A model generated the notes under the pieces. It was not told where the DNA came from. It was given only the letters and a program-made list of their open reading frames with translations, and made no database searches. Made by a program: the position numbers and the translations under genes. From Acholoe squamosa (taxonomy: Eukaryota; Annelida; Polychaeta; Phyllodocida; Polynoidae), in the NCBI GenBank assembly GCA_949317995.1, contig OX439035.1:76220394-76284393 (forward strand): a stretch of 64,000 nt of DNA, written 5' to 3'. Below, piece after piece: positions 31,824 to 42,868 of the stretch (position 1 is the stretch's first letter; each line of letters starts with the position of its first letter).

Positions 31824-34800
31824 TATTCAGTTTTGATTATACATAGGATAGGCTATGCACCCTTAGGTCATGCCTGTTTTTCATCCAGTGGACAATAAAT
31901 GTCTCTAAATCCAGATATTTCTTTAGTTGAAGTACAATAACATGTGTTAAATATGGATCACTAGTTGTTAGTAACTTCTTTGCACAATTTAAATGGTGTT
32001 TAATGGCCTGTACCATAAATAAATATGGTTAGTAAACAAAAGAGCATGAATTCAGTAGGTTTATTATCTATTCCACTTTAGAATTTGTTTTGATGGAGTA
32101 AAATATGTGGAGAATTATTATAGTATTTATGGAGGCTGGATATCATCCAGCTCCCTAAGTGTCTTATCATACATCACTCTCAGCCTATCACCAAACCTTG
32201 AATACTCTTCAATTTCTCTGTATTCATTTCCAAGGGAATTCCACAAAGCAGCACATTTATATTCTACTCCTTTTTGAACTTTGACTCTGGGGGTAAAGAA
32301 GGTTTTTAACAGCCTGTTATCGTGTGCTCGTGTACAGAGTTGTCTATTGTCCACATAGTATTTATCCAGACTTCTTTTAAATGCAAATTTCAGAAAGTGT
32401 TGTTCCCTTCTTAACCAGAGTGGTAATACCTTGTATTTTTGGTGTAATTGTAATTTGTCTAAGAAGGGAGGGGACCTGTTACAGATGCGTAAGCATCTGT
32501 TTAAATGTAGTTGCATTTCATCAAGTTTGCCTTTTGGGGCTGCACTCTAGATGATATCACCATAATCAATGTATGGGATTATCATTTTTGTTACGACGTC
32601 TAGGGTTGCTTTTTCTGTAAGCTGCTTTCTTACTTTACGTAACAGGTAAATCTTGTGAGATACATTTTTAGACAAGACTTGCATGTGTTTATTGAAAGTT
32701 AACTCACTATCCAGCGTAACACCTAGATATTTGTAAGTGGGGACGTATTTAATTTCTTGGTTTTGAACCTGCAAATTGATTTTTGGATGTTTATTGAGCA
32801 TTGTCTTGGTACCGAATGTCATTAGTTTAGTTGTACCAATATTCAGTGAAAGTTTGTTTGCCTCACACCATCTTACTAAATTAAATGTATCATTTGTGAT
32901 GTGTTGAATGATCTCAGGAGTTTGTTCTTTATAGGATATAAAAATAGCAGTGTCATCCGCATAGTGCTGTGCCTTCATGTGGTTTAGACAAGAAGCAAGA
33001 TCGTTTATATAAATAATAAAAAGTAAGGGCCCTAACGTGGAACCTTGGGGTACCCCATGAGAAATTTTATGTGGTTCAAATGTGATGTTTTTGGCTCTAG
33101 TACATTGGGTTCTGTTTGTAAGGTAGGATTCTAATAGTTTTTTTGCATTTTGGCTGAGACCAATTTTTTCTAGTTTTTTTAACATGATTTTATGGTCTAG
33201 AGTGTCAAATGCTTTACGAAAATCAATGAATATACAGGATGTCACAGAGTTTTTATTTATTGCTTTGTAAATGTGGTCAGTGAATTTTGCAAGGCTGTGG
33301 ACAGTGGAACGCTCTTCTCTAAAACCATTTTGATCCTCTGTTAATATATTATTGTCTTTTAGATGTGTAGACAATTGTGTATGCAATATTTTTTCAGTAA
33401 GCGTTGAGGGGAGTGGAAGGATAGAGATAGGTCTATAATTGTTGACTTGAGTCTTATCACCTTCTTTAGGGATAGGAGTTACTGTAGCATTTTTCCATAA
33501 ATCAGGGAAGCTTGACTTTTTGATAATGTTGTCGATGATGTGCTTAAAGTGAAGTGGAAGCGTAGTTAGTGCATCTTTTAACACTGTAGTAGATATGTTT
33601 GGTATGCCAGAGGGTTTATTTATATTTATATTTTTTATAACCTTGATAACTTCATCTGTGGGTAGTCGAAAGTTAAAATGTGGGGGAAGTTCATTCTGTG
33701 TATATACCCAGGGTTCAGTCATGTTTTTTGCTAGATTTGCCCCTATGTTTGAAAAATATTGATTTATGTATTCTGCCGTTTGATTATGATCCACTTGTAC
33801 CCCTTCGGAATCAGTAATATTAATGTTTACTACATTGGATTTGGGGTTAATAACATTGTTAATTTCTTATTGTCGGGGGTTTTCAAGGCTTGCATTGATT
33901 TTGTTTTTATGGAATGCATTTTTTGCTGTGCGGTTTAATGCTTTTGAGCGCCTCTTAAGAAATTCTGCAATCCTCATATCATCATATCATCAATATTTTT
34001 TGTTTTCCTGGCATGTTTCATGGCAATGTTCTTTTCATTTATAAGATCCAATAATTCCCTCGTAATCCATGGTTTTTTGGATTGTTTAAAATTTGACTGT
34101 CTGATTGGGCATGTAATGTTCAATAGAAATTCAATCTGATTAATAAAAAGTTGCCAGGCTTCCTCTGAGTCCTCTGAATCCCAGAAGGCATTCCAATCAC
34201 TATTTTTAAGACCCAGTACGAAGTTCTTCTTTACATAATGCTTATATGAGCGACCAAAGAATGATAACTTTAGGGGGGGAATATATTTTCTCGTGATGTA
34301 TACTGGTTCATGATCACTAATATTAATAAAACAATTTCCGCAACTTTTGATATGGTCTGAATTGGTGGATATTAGGTCCAGAAGTGAAAATTCGTAGTTT
34401 GGATTAAAATAGGTTGGTTTTTTGATTATCTGTTTTATTCCGAGAAAATTAAAAAGGTGTGTGAGTGCCTTGACTTGTGGATCATTTCTATGTAGCATGT
34501 TGGTATTCATGTCACCCATAATGAAAACCTCATTGTCCTTCAAAGGGCCCAGGTCTCTCATTGCTTTTGATAATGTCTCACTAAAGTTATGAAAGTTTCC
34601 ATCAGGAGGTCTGTATACTGAAGCAATTACAACAGGTTTCAGGTCTGGTTTTGAAAGTGTGGCCCACATAATTTCAATGTCAGCATTGCTGGTATTCAAA
34701 TGAGAGACATTTGTCTCTGATACTGTCACACTCTCATGCACAAAAATGGCCACACCACCCCCTTTTTTAATTTTGCCATTTTCAATAAGCTGTCTATCCA

Positions 34801-34912
34801 AACTTAATAGATGATAGTGGTCAATTGCAACTTGGTTTGATTGTAGTTTTTCACTCAGCCAGGTCTCTGAGATGGTTAAGCAGTGAAGACCATTGGCCAA
34901 ACCCATCACATC
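31780..34912 (-). mobile_element. 5'-truncated non-LTR retrotransposon nested in the Ngaro element
   Basis: Minus-strand element with an endonuclease and reverse transcriptase but no LTRs. Its 3' end is a (TA)n run at 31780-31820, the microsatellite-like tail seen in several CR1/Jockey-type clades. The 5' end is truncated inside the endonuclease domain near 34912. On both sides the Ngaro coding sequence resumes in register (…RQRN | FPQNYADIY…), so the insertion point is precise. Clade assignment (CR1/Jockey-like) is by general resemblance. Confidence 0.85.
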
Positions 34913-34921
34913 AGTTCCCAC
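32127..34921 (-). pseudogene. Non-LTR endonuclease/reverse transcriptase, disrupted
   Basis: Three frame segments. 34921-33974: APE-type endonuclease remnant (LTISETWLSEKL ... ASVYRPPDG ... IMGDMNTNM ... ISDHEPVY). About 33985-32547: reverse transcriptase (KEGDKTQVNNYRPISILP, NGFREERSTVHSL, CIFIDFRKAFDTLDHKIM, GVPQGSTLGPLLF, and the catalytic HYADDTAIF). 32516-32127: C-terminal domain. A frameshift near 33985, a stop near 33870 and a TAG at 32547-32549 break it. The N-terminal part of the endonuclease and any ORF1 are absent. It would have copied its RNA at a nicked chromosomal site. Confidence 0.92.
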
Positions 34922-36577
34922 AAAACTATGCAGACATTTATAACAAAGTTTGTATGGTTGGTGTCCCTAATGCAATGGGTCCTATGATCCAGATAGACAC
35001 TGGACTTAATATTGCAGCATGGGAGAAGCACCTCCCTGACACCCCGGAAGGCCGAGAAACGTTAGCATTTATTAAATACAGCTTCCCAGCGGGATATCAG
35101 GGTCCAGTGTCCAACCAGGTCAAAATACAAAATCATAAATCGGCAAATGACTTTCCAGATCACATCGGGGCATACATTATGACGGAACAAGAACACGGGA
35201 GTATCTTGGGCCCCTTCTCAGACCCGCCATTTAGAGAATGGGTACACGTCTCTCCTATGATGACCCGGCCTAAGGCGGACCCCAGCAGTCGCCGCATTAT
35301 CACAGACCTCTCTTACGGTACCTCAATAAACCGCTTTATTATTAAAGGAAGTGTACTTGGATCAGTTCGCCCCCCCACACACTACCCACTGTAGAGCAGG
35401 TCACTGACTATATTAGAGCAACAGGCCCGGCATCTCATATGGCAACAATTGACATTTCCCGTGCATATAAGAACTTCCCAGCTGACCCATTGGATTGGCC
35501 TCTGAATGTGGTCGGCTGGGAAGGTTCTTACTACTTGGAGACCCACATGCCATTTGGCTTGCGGGTCTCCTCCCTACACATGCAAAATACGGCAAACCAC
35601 ATCGCAGACATGCTCCGCCGTATGGGACACTAGACTCTCATATACCTTGATGATATAGTGCTATTGGGTCCCAACTATGAGGCCACAGAAAATGCATTCA
35701 AGGACGCCTTGTCTCTCTTGGAAGACCTTGGCCTCCCAGTTGCACAAGACAAACTTCAAGGCCCAACACAGTGTGCAGTATGGCTGGGCATAACGATTGA
35801 CATTGCCGGCATGGAAATTCGTGTCCCCCAAGAAAAACTGGACTCCATTCTGGACCTAGTCAGTAGAGCTATGGGGTACCGTGCCATATCTAAAAAGGCA
35901 CTCCGCTCCCTCCTAGGTAAGCTTCACCATGTAGGTAAGGTAGTGAAGCCTGCCCGCCTATTCGTGGCATGACTGCTTGAATCCCTTAGGGCAATGGGGG
36001 AATATAGGTCATTCACAACGGTTGGTAGGGAAATGCACGCGGACCTACTATGGTTCCAAGAATTCCTCAGTGACTATAATAGGAAATCAATTATCCATGC
36101 CCCGCAGATAGATATGGTCATTGAAGCAGATGCCTGTGAGCAAGGGGTTAGGGGTGGTCTGGCTATGAGTATTACGCCCTGCCAGTTCCCCCGGAACTAC
36201 AAGGCCGCCCCATCACCCATGTGGAAGCTGCCAATGCCGCCCTGTCAGCAAAAACATTTCTCAGCCATGCTGACTATGGCAAAATAGTTCTTTTACGCTC
36301 AGATAACATGGCAGCAGTCTTGGTCTTACAGTCTGGGCGGGGGCACGACCATACCCTACTACAGGCGGCTAGGGATATATGGTGGCTGGAAGCAAAGCTG
36401 AACTTGAACATCATTCCAGTCCACACCCCGGGTGTGTCCCTTGTGTTTGTAGATGCCCTCTCTAGAAGGGGCATTAGCGCCCGACACGACCAGCTAGCCC
36501 AAGACATTATTGACTGTTATGGGTACTATAGGGTATTTGTTCCATCTGAAGATATCCTTGCCCATGCACCAGTTTAA
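34913..36577 (+). pseudogene. Ngaro reverse transcriptase/RNase H, disrupted
   Basis: RT motifs: PMMTRPKADPSSRRIITDLS, ATIDISRAYKNFP, MPFGLRVSS and the catalytic IYLDDIVLLG (about 35640). The RNase H part follows with VIEADACEQG, THVEAANAALSAKTF, LLRSDNMAAVL and FVDALSRR, giving the acidic D-E-D-D residues. Lesions: a frameshift near 35370 in a C-run, TAG at 35631, TGA at 35970 and a frameshift near 36210. The two stops look like C-to-T changes (CAG to TAG, CGA to TGA). The protein would reverse-transcribe the element RNA and remove it from the hybrid. Confidence 0.9.
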
Positions 36578-37559
36578 TACCTTAACATTATTTTTACCTT
36601 CAGGCCCACTCTACATGGCGATGTACTACAAGGCGCAGGCGCGCATACAGGCGAAGAAGAAGAACCTCGCCAACTTTAAAAGAGCAGCCTCTGTGTTTAT
36701 TGCATTCATGTGGCACTGCCACATTGACTTGTATTTTATTACACCATGTGACATTCAGGCATATGTGGAGTACTTGGATTGCTTCTATGCCCCAGCTACG
36801 GTTTCCATATATATGTCCCATGCAAAGGTGTTCATGGAACTTACTGGACGCCCTACGGCGCCCTTCTCTCACAAATTCGTCACGAAGACTCTCAACTTAA
36901 TCCAGAATGACAAGTCCTATGAATCCAAGGCCACTTGGCCATTAACACCATATCAGTTTACTATGGTCCTACGGGCTCTTCCAACGGGCATAAACAATGT
37001 ACTTTATCGGTTTGCATTGACACTCCTCCTCATCTGTGCATGGAGGAGATCCAATATAGCACCGGACACCATGGACTCATTTGATCCATCTCGTCATCCC
37101 ACCAGGGGCGACTTTGTGGTACTCAATAATTCTCTTCATGTCCGGCAGAAATGGGCCAAGAACTTACAACGGGCCTGTCAACGCCATTACATGGTTATTG
37201 ACCACCCATTTCATTCACAATCTATAGCTAACTTGTACAACCATATGGTGGCCCAGGCGCCTACCCATCATCCTCTCCAACCCCTCTTGGTGTTTCCGGA
37301 CTCAAACAAAATTGTTACAACCACTCATCTGGCCAGGGTGTGGCTGGCCGCGGTGGTGGATGCAGGACTTCCCCCTGAACACCATTCAATCCACTGTCTC
37401 AGGAAAACTGCAGCCACAATGGCTGCAGATATGGGGGCATCTGAAGGTCAGATCCGGGATCTGGGCCTCTGGCGCTCTGACATTTATCTCAACTATGTGA
37501 GGTCCCAAAGAGCCTCTCGTATCCAATCAAGAATTGCTGCCTCCATCTCACAAATATAG
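36564..37559 (+). CDS. Ngaro tyrosine recombinase
   Basis: An intact frame of about 331 residues from the ATG at 36564. The N-terminal SAM-like part (AKKKNLANFKRAASVFIAFM) is followed by the catalytic domain. The first Arg is in LLICAWRRSN, HxxR in HCLRKTAATMAADM, then the LGLWRSD segment and the Tyr nucleophile in IYLNYVR. It integrates the circular cDNA of DIRS-type elements, which explains the absence of an integrase and of target-site duplications. It may read from a start slightly upstream; the frame is open from 36510. It is the only undamaged ORF of this element. Confidence 0.88.
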   Translation: MHQFNTLTLFLPSGPLYMAMYYKAQARIQAKKKNLANFKRAASVFIAFMWHCHIDLYFITPCDIQAYVEYLDCFYAPATVSIYMSHAKVFMELTGRPTAPFSHKFVTKTLNLIQNDKSYESKATWPLTPYQFTMVLRALPTGINNVLYRFALTLLLICAWRRSNIAPDTMDSFDPSRHPTRGDFVVLNNSLHVRQKWAKNLQRACQRHYMVIDHPFHSQSIANLYNHMVAQAPTHHPLQPLLVFPDSNKIVTTTHLARVWLAAVVDAGLPPEHHSIHCLRKTAATMAADMGASEGQIRDLGLWRSDIYLNYVRSQRASRIQSRIAASISQI

Positions 37560-37570
37560 ACTGTAGTTTT

Positions 37571-37753
37571 GGTTATTTGTCAACATTTGTGTTCTGTTCA
37601 ACAGCATATGTATTACATTCTATACTATTGTCAAATATCAATTTTACAAAGTATTAAAATAATAAAATTATTTTATTCCACACAAATGTCTTTTCACTGG
37701 GACGGGAAAGGGGCGTAGTGGCATACTCGATTATGATTTATTATATAATCATA
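37571..37753 (+). repeat. Ngaro terminal repeat B1
   Basis: Starts GGTTATTTGTCAACATTTGT, twelve bases after the recombinase stop, and ends TATATAATCATAG. It overlaps A2 by four bases. Compared with B2 it has TTTTCACT in place of a shorter join and lacks TGGTGTTCAGG. Confidence 0.9.
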
Positions 37754-37932
37754 GTGTCTGTATGCAGCTCGCCTGCCCGTACCCAAGGCGCCAAACCTCT
37801 TATAACACTCCTACTGTACAATGGACTATTCCTACTCCCTTCCACCCCTCTATGGTGGTACCACCCAAGTCCATAAAACACCATACACACCGTTTCGCGC
37901 CACCCACAACTCACATTCATACAGTTTTGTGT
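37750..37932 (+). repeat. Ngaro terminal repeat A2
   Basis: 183 bp matching A1 (29661-29843) except for one visible substitution (CACTCCTAC versus CACCCCTAC). This internal complementary region lets the cDNA circularise in the current model of DIRS/Ngaro replication. Confidence 0.92.
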
Positions 37933-38017
37933 CCCACCACCTCCCACATCACCTCCTGTATGTCATATGGTTATAATTGTTCTATTGTTTATCTTATTCA
38001 AACTATGTCGGTCATAG

Positions 38018-38209
38018 GGTTATTTGTCAACATTTGTGTTCTGTTCAACAGCATATGTATTACATTCTATACTATTGTCAAATATCAATTTTACTGGTGT
38101 TCAGGTTACAAAGTATTAAAATAATAAAAAAAAATTTATTCCACACAAATGTCGGGACGGGAAAGGGGCATAGCGGCATACTCGATTATGATTTATTATA
38201 TAATCATAG
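38018..38209 (+). repeat. Ngaro terminal repeat B2
   Basis: Starts GGTTATTTGTCAACATTTGT and ends TATATAATCATAG, as B1 does. Right boundary of the retrotransposon. Host sequence resumes at CTACTATAGACC. Confidence 0.9.
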
Positions 38210-38585
38210 CTACTATAGACCGACGGTTTATTGTGATTGGTCTATGCATACTTAGGGCCTATAAATATAAGGCATGCAGCCCCATTGAGAATCCCGGAGG
38301 GCCTTGCCAAAAGAAAATGAGGAAGAACCTGCTAAAAACTTTCAGAGAGCACTGATTTGCAAGAGAATGGTCTAACTCGTTTTCACTGTATTGCCAAATA
38401 ATCCCTCCACATATGACTACATTAGAGCATGCATGCACTCCATGAAGAGCAAGCATCCATGTTTACACTTTTTGATATGACGTGAATACTTTTGGCAATA
38501 AGAAAACATGCACGTTTTAATTTTTGACTCAGATTTGATTTTTGGCAAGACTCTCCTGACCGTGACTAATATAATCTCAGCTCCC

Positions 38586-38735
38586 GTTTATCACTGTCAG
38601 GACACTGACTACGTTAACTGCACTTAGTCAATCAATGATGGCGGATGACAAGTATTTCACGTTTATCACTGTCAGGACACTGACTACGTTAACTGCAGTT
38701 AGTCAATCAATGATGGCGGATGACAAGTATTTCAT
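38586..38735. repeat. 75-bp tandem duplication
   Basis: GTTTATCACTGTCAGGACAC ... GTATTTCAC occurs at 38586 and again at 38661, nearly identical (CACTTAG versus CAGTTAG). Each unit carries GACTACGTTAACTGC, the motif of the surrounding element. Confidence 0.9.
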
Positions 38736-40115
38736 GTTTAAATGTATTCTTCTAGTTTGTGATCTAAATACTTGATCGGCAGACATGAGAAGTGGCACAA
38801 TTATAGTAAAGGTATGTGTGCTTATGTAGAAAGTGACTGGGCTTTCTAAGTCAATGGAATTAGAGAGAAATCAGCCTGAAGAATAATTTGGTGACTATAC
38901 TAACTCTAAGTGAATGACTATGCTAACTGCTATCTGTGTTAGAGACCTTCACTACACTAACTGACAAACAACATGACTATGCTAACTCTGTATTCTTTCT
39001 GGTTGTTTATTTACAGTGATAAAAATTCTATGTTAAAACTTTTTTTGTCCAGTGACTTATGATTCATTTCAAAGGATAGTGCAACATTTAATCTGGCACT
39101 ATATCAATCAAAGCTTGTCCATAAGAAGGTTAATATTAGAAGTTCTACAGGAGGGCTGGAGGTTAATTCAGAACTTTTTACCATCAGGCCCCCAGCGATG
39201 GCAGGAAAATTCAGCCCTATTGAATTATCTGATGGTAGTGTGTGACCTGCAGGCATTGAAACAGACAGTGCTATTCATTTAGGTGGTGGTAGGCTGAGCC
39301 CTACATAGACCAGTCACAAAAAAAAATACTATGCACATCGCCAGGCCTATTACAAGAGCCACAAAATAAATCAATAGCTGTGGAATACTCCTTTTCACAA
39401 AAGGGCATAAACAATCATACCGCTTTATTTTATGAGCTATTTATAGTGTGTACCGGCTCCCCCTCAGCAAGGTAGGATGAATCACTTCATGTAATGTTTG
39501 GGTGGCTTTTGAGTAGAGGAGTGGTAATAATACAGATAGCTAGTCCTGACCAGTGAATGGCAGGGATACTACAAATGCAAATGGTACTCACATTTTGCCT
39601 AAACCCATACAATTCTGCCACTGGTCTCAGGTCTGAAGCTCTGTGGGTGATCATGTGAGCACTGCCCTTAATTCTTAGGGGCAATAAGATGATAGGATGA
39701 TAGGGTGTTTAACCCCTTATAGCAATTATCCATCTAGAATGTGCATAAAACAAAATGCATGATAGGGGACAATGCCCTCCAGATCAGGATCGATTTCCTA
39801 GACATTTCGTTAGTTGAATCCCTATAGACTCACGATTTGGTAGTTACCCTAGTCATGTTAACTAGTTAGTTTATCCCCAACCAAATGACAACCAATTGTA
39901 CTTGTAGGTGTGTTGCCATAATACTTTATAGATCCTACACTATACAAGGTACATTAGCATTGTAAATGCACATCAGGAAACCACTCTAAATGCCCTTTTT
40001 AAACTAAAATAAAAATTCTGCTCTTGGGCAAAAACAGAGTTAGTATAGTCCTGGCTTTGGAGTTAGTATAGTACTTACAATTATGTACACACTGAGTTAG
40101 GGTAGTCATCTGGAT
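38586..40115. mobile_element. Putative element with subterminal GACTAYnYTAACT motif arrays
   Basis: Left side, forward orientation: GACTACGTTAACTGC at about 38607 and 38682, GACTATACTAACTC about 38894, GACTATGCTAACTGC about 38917, CACTACACTAACTG about 38951 and GACTATGCTAACTC about 38975. Right side, inverse orientation: AGTTAGTATAGTCC about 40040, AGTTAGTATAGTAC about 40062 and AGTTAGGGTAGTC about 40095. Arrays of one motif facing inward from both ends are typical of transposase-bound subterminal repeats. Exact termini were not found. One arm overlaps the candidate gene at 40081. Confidence 0.5.
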
Positions 40116-40947
40116 ATTTTACACATTGATTACTGTTTCTCTGGACCACTTCAGGCCCTGGTAATGTGCCCATAATTTCATATATGCCTAGACCCTCCAT
40201 CCCACAGCCTTCCAGCCCATAAGCCCAAGTAAATACAGATATATCACATCCCTTGTTTTGTTTACAAACTTTGCAGTGATCTGCATAACTCCATGTGTCC
40301 TGACAGTGTTTATGACACTTACAAATTACGCAGCTTATTTGATTATTCCTAATCCTAGTAGGCAATTCATCCCTGCTAGCACAACTTATATAAATCTCAC
40401 ACAAAAGAGATGTATTAGGATGAGCTTTCCTGATAAAGGCGTTCTACTACAGAAATGATTCATTTGGGCGTACTAAATCTTTAAAAGGTCCTAAATAAAA
40501 TTATGTGGAATAGCAAATGAGCAATGAGCCCATTCAATGCAATTTATCAACCACCTTTCTGCATGTACACAGGTTGGGTACCCCCTTCCACAGCATCAGA
40601 ATTTCCAAAGCCAGGAAAGTTAATGCTAAATACTCTTCCTGAGAATCCCCCTATAGCCATCTAGACACACATGACCAGACCCAAAAATAAAAAGTTATCC
40701 GACACATCATGACAAAATTAAATTTAATGATGATTAAAGTGAGTGAAAGCGCTATACTCTGTAGTGGTGTGAAAGTGTTGGTGATGGCTAATAATATCTA
40801 ATGTAGAAAATATGAGTTCCAATAAAAGCCTAAAATAATGTATAGTTCATACTCACCATTTCCCCGTGCAGTGGCCATGCTGGTCGAGGCCTAGGCCGAA
40901 ACTAATTGCAAATGCACAAACCGCTACCAGTACCAGACCCAGCGTCC
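40081..40947 (-). CDS. Candidate secreted cysteine-rich protein (two exons, uncertain)
   Basis: Exon 40947-40857 reads TLGLVLVAVCAFAISFGLGL, then DQHGHCTGK, a signal-peptide-like hydrophobic run, and ends at a strong donor (ATG^GTGAGT, phase 2). Exon 40384-40081 continues in frame with many cysteines (ISCVICKCHKHCQDTWSY, DHCKVCKQNKGCD, GLEGCGMEG, NQCVKY, SVCT) and a stop at 40081-40083. The product would be about 130 residues with about 13 cysteines. Weak points: no in-frame ATG in the first exon (an upstream exon is needed, acceptor CATAG at 40948), a weak acceptor for the second exon (TATAAG), and no family recognised. A CpG-richer, promoter-like stretch lies at 40920-41200. Confidence 0.35.
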
Positions 40948-41200
40948 CTATGACGTCATCACATCAGGAATGAATGGATGGGGCTCTGTGCAATGTGTGG
41001 CACTGGGGAGCCGCGCTGTAAAAAGCATTGCCTTCCCGCCAAGGGACGTTATTGGACATACAAGTATAATGGCAGCTTCGCTTGGGCTCGACCCTGTCCC
41101 TGTGCGACAGACATCTTATTGTGTTTGTGGACAGAGTCATTTCCGCAGGGATTCATGCAGATCCGCTGAAATGGACAGCTCTGCGTTCGTTGCCATGGTG

Positions 41201-42280
41201 AATATTTGATTGTCCTGTTGGTGGCTGTCCATGTCAATCTTTGCAAGCTTTATAATTTACACTGAGAGCTTTGAAAACATAATGAACCCTTCTATTCCCA
41301 TTTTCGATAATTACATATTAGACTAAACTTAATGCATTAGGATGAATGAATAAGTTTGGAACAGTGCTGCAGGAAACGCTCTGGTGGGTAACTCACATGG
41401 TCTAAAAGTAACTAAATTCTTTCCAATCTTTTGCCATGCGTTCTTCATTACATACACATTTGACTAGTGAAAAGAAAATAGGGGGGTCCTAAGGCTACTT
41501 TCAAAGATATTTCCTCTTGAAGTTTGAGCAACCTTGGCATAGGATTGCATAGTGTTGGCACAAATGTTTAGAGAAAGATGTCTTAGAGTAACTACACATC
41601 TCCATAAATAATTCAGCATGTACCTTATAATGTTACTGGTCCAATAATGGTATTTTGAACATAATGGTCCCAGACATATTTTAAAGCTGGGACAAGATCT
41701 GAAATACATAGATTTTCCAATTTCTCCATATCTATCATCACCCAACTTTTGAAAGTGTCCTGCCAAAATCTCAATCTATTCAGTGCATTCTAACCATGTC
41801 AAATTCAAGCATATATGTGTGTAGAAATAAAATGCCTCCAGCATTTTATTCATTTCCACAAGCAGTCTTGATTGTACCAGCACAGTGGCTCCATCTGAAG
41901 CCATAAAGCAAAGTATTCTATAATGGTGGTGAATTTAATCTGGATGCCTGGCAGCAGAGCAGACACCACTCAGTGCTGCTGCCAGAAGGCTTTGACCAGA
42001 ACTAATTAACCAAGTGGTTTCCCTTCCCACCAAAGAGGATAGACCAGCTGAAATTAAAGTCCAATGATATGCACATAATGAGCCATATTGTGCCATAATA
42101 AGTGGCACCCTATGACTTGGGAAGGGGTATATAATCCTCTGAAATACATATCAGACAACACTATATCAGCTTTTATACCAGCTTTAATGGATTTTGACAA
42201 TTTAAATAAAAAAGTAATATATAGTGACTAAGTGTTGAGTGGTCTATATGTGGAACCTTTAACACTGCACTCCTACACAA
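41201..42280. other. No gene seen (about 1.1 kb)
   Basis: No exon signature, RNA gene or clear repeat recognised on either strand. Confidence 0.4.
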
Positions 42281-42282
42281 GA

Positions 42283-42345
42283 CTTGGAGGTCTAGTGGTA
42301 ACTTGGCTGACTTCTGACGTGAAGGTTGAGTGTTCAAGGCTGGGC
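42283..42345 (+). repeat. tRNA-like (SINE head) segment
   Basis: GGAGGTCTAGTGGTAACTTG (A-box-like) and GTTGAGTGTTCAAGGC (B-box-like, GTTCAAGGC) at tRNA spacing. Probably a SINE fragment. Confidence 0.5.
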
Positions 42346-42702
42346 CTGGACCAGGTTTCCTGCTGGACTTGGCATATACTATTCTGCTGCAACTCACACC
42401 AGCAGGGAAAACCTGGTGGTTTGTGAATAAACTAGATAAACCATAATGATAAGTAGCCTGCGCAGTGAGCAACTTTGTAAGGGAGTTACCCACCTTAACA
42501 CCACTACAGTCCCTCGCCAAACATCACCTGTCCGCCAACTTATCTGCCCTTTTTGGGGTGCATATTCCATGGTGCCGAAATAAGCTAGAAAATGAAAAAA
42601 GTTCAGTGGAAAGCAAAAATGTTCATTATGCGGGCACAAAATTCCAGCGACCCCCCCCCCCTCCCTCCACACACACACCCTGTTTGATGATTACCCACTT
42701 AA

Positions 42703-42867
42703 GGCGACCGCAGATGGGCAGACTCGATCGGTATCTAAGGAGTGTGGTCCCGATCCGATCGGGAGTATCAAACATGTTTGATATTGTCAGACTCGATCGG
42801 ACGCCCACGCAGACGCTCCCGATCGTCAGGATTGGCCGACCCAGTCGGGCCCGTCTGCGGTCAGCTT
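42703..42867. mobile_element. MITE-like element, family A (copy 2)
   Basis: Starts GCGACCGCAGATGGGCAGAC and ends GGGCCCGTCTGCGGTCAGC, with the central AGTATCAAACATGTTTGATA palindrome shared with 151-316. Rich in GATCGG/CCGATC blocks. Non-coding. Confidence 0.8.
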
Positions 42868-42868
42868 T

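Larger units (their letters stand above)
29661..38209 (+). mobile_element. Ngaro/DIRS-type tyrosine-recombinase retrotransposon (inactivated, interrupted)
   Basis: Termini form split direct repeats. A1 is 29661-29843, B1 37571-37753, A2 37750-37932 and B2 38018-38209, i.e. A1-genes-B1A2B2, which defines the Ngaro arrangement as opposed to the inverted ends of DIRS1. A1 and A2 are both 183 bp with one visible difference. Between them lie a gag-like ORF, a reverse transcriptase/RNase H region and a tyrosine recombinase. A reverse-oriented non-LTR element (about 31780-34912) interrupts it between gag and RT, so the element was about 5.4 kb before. Frameshifts and stops make it inactive. Confidence 0.92.
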
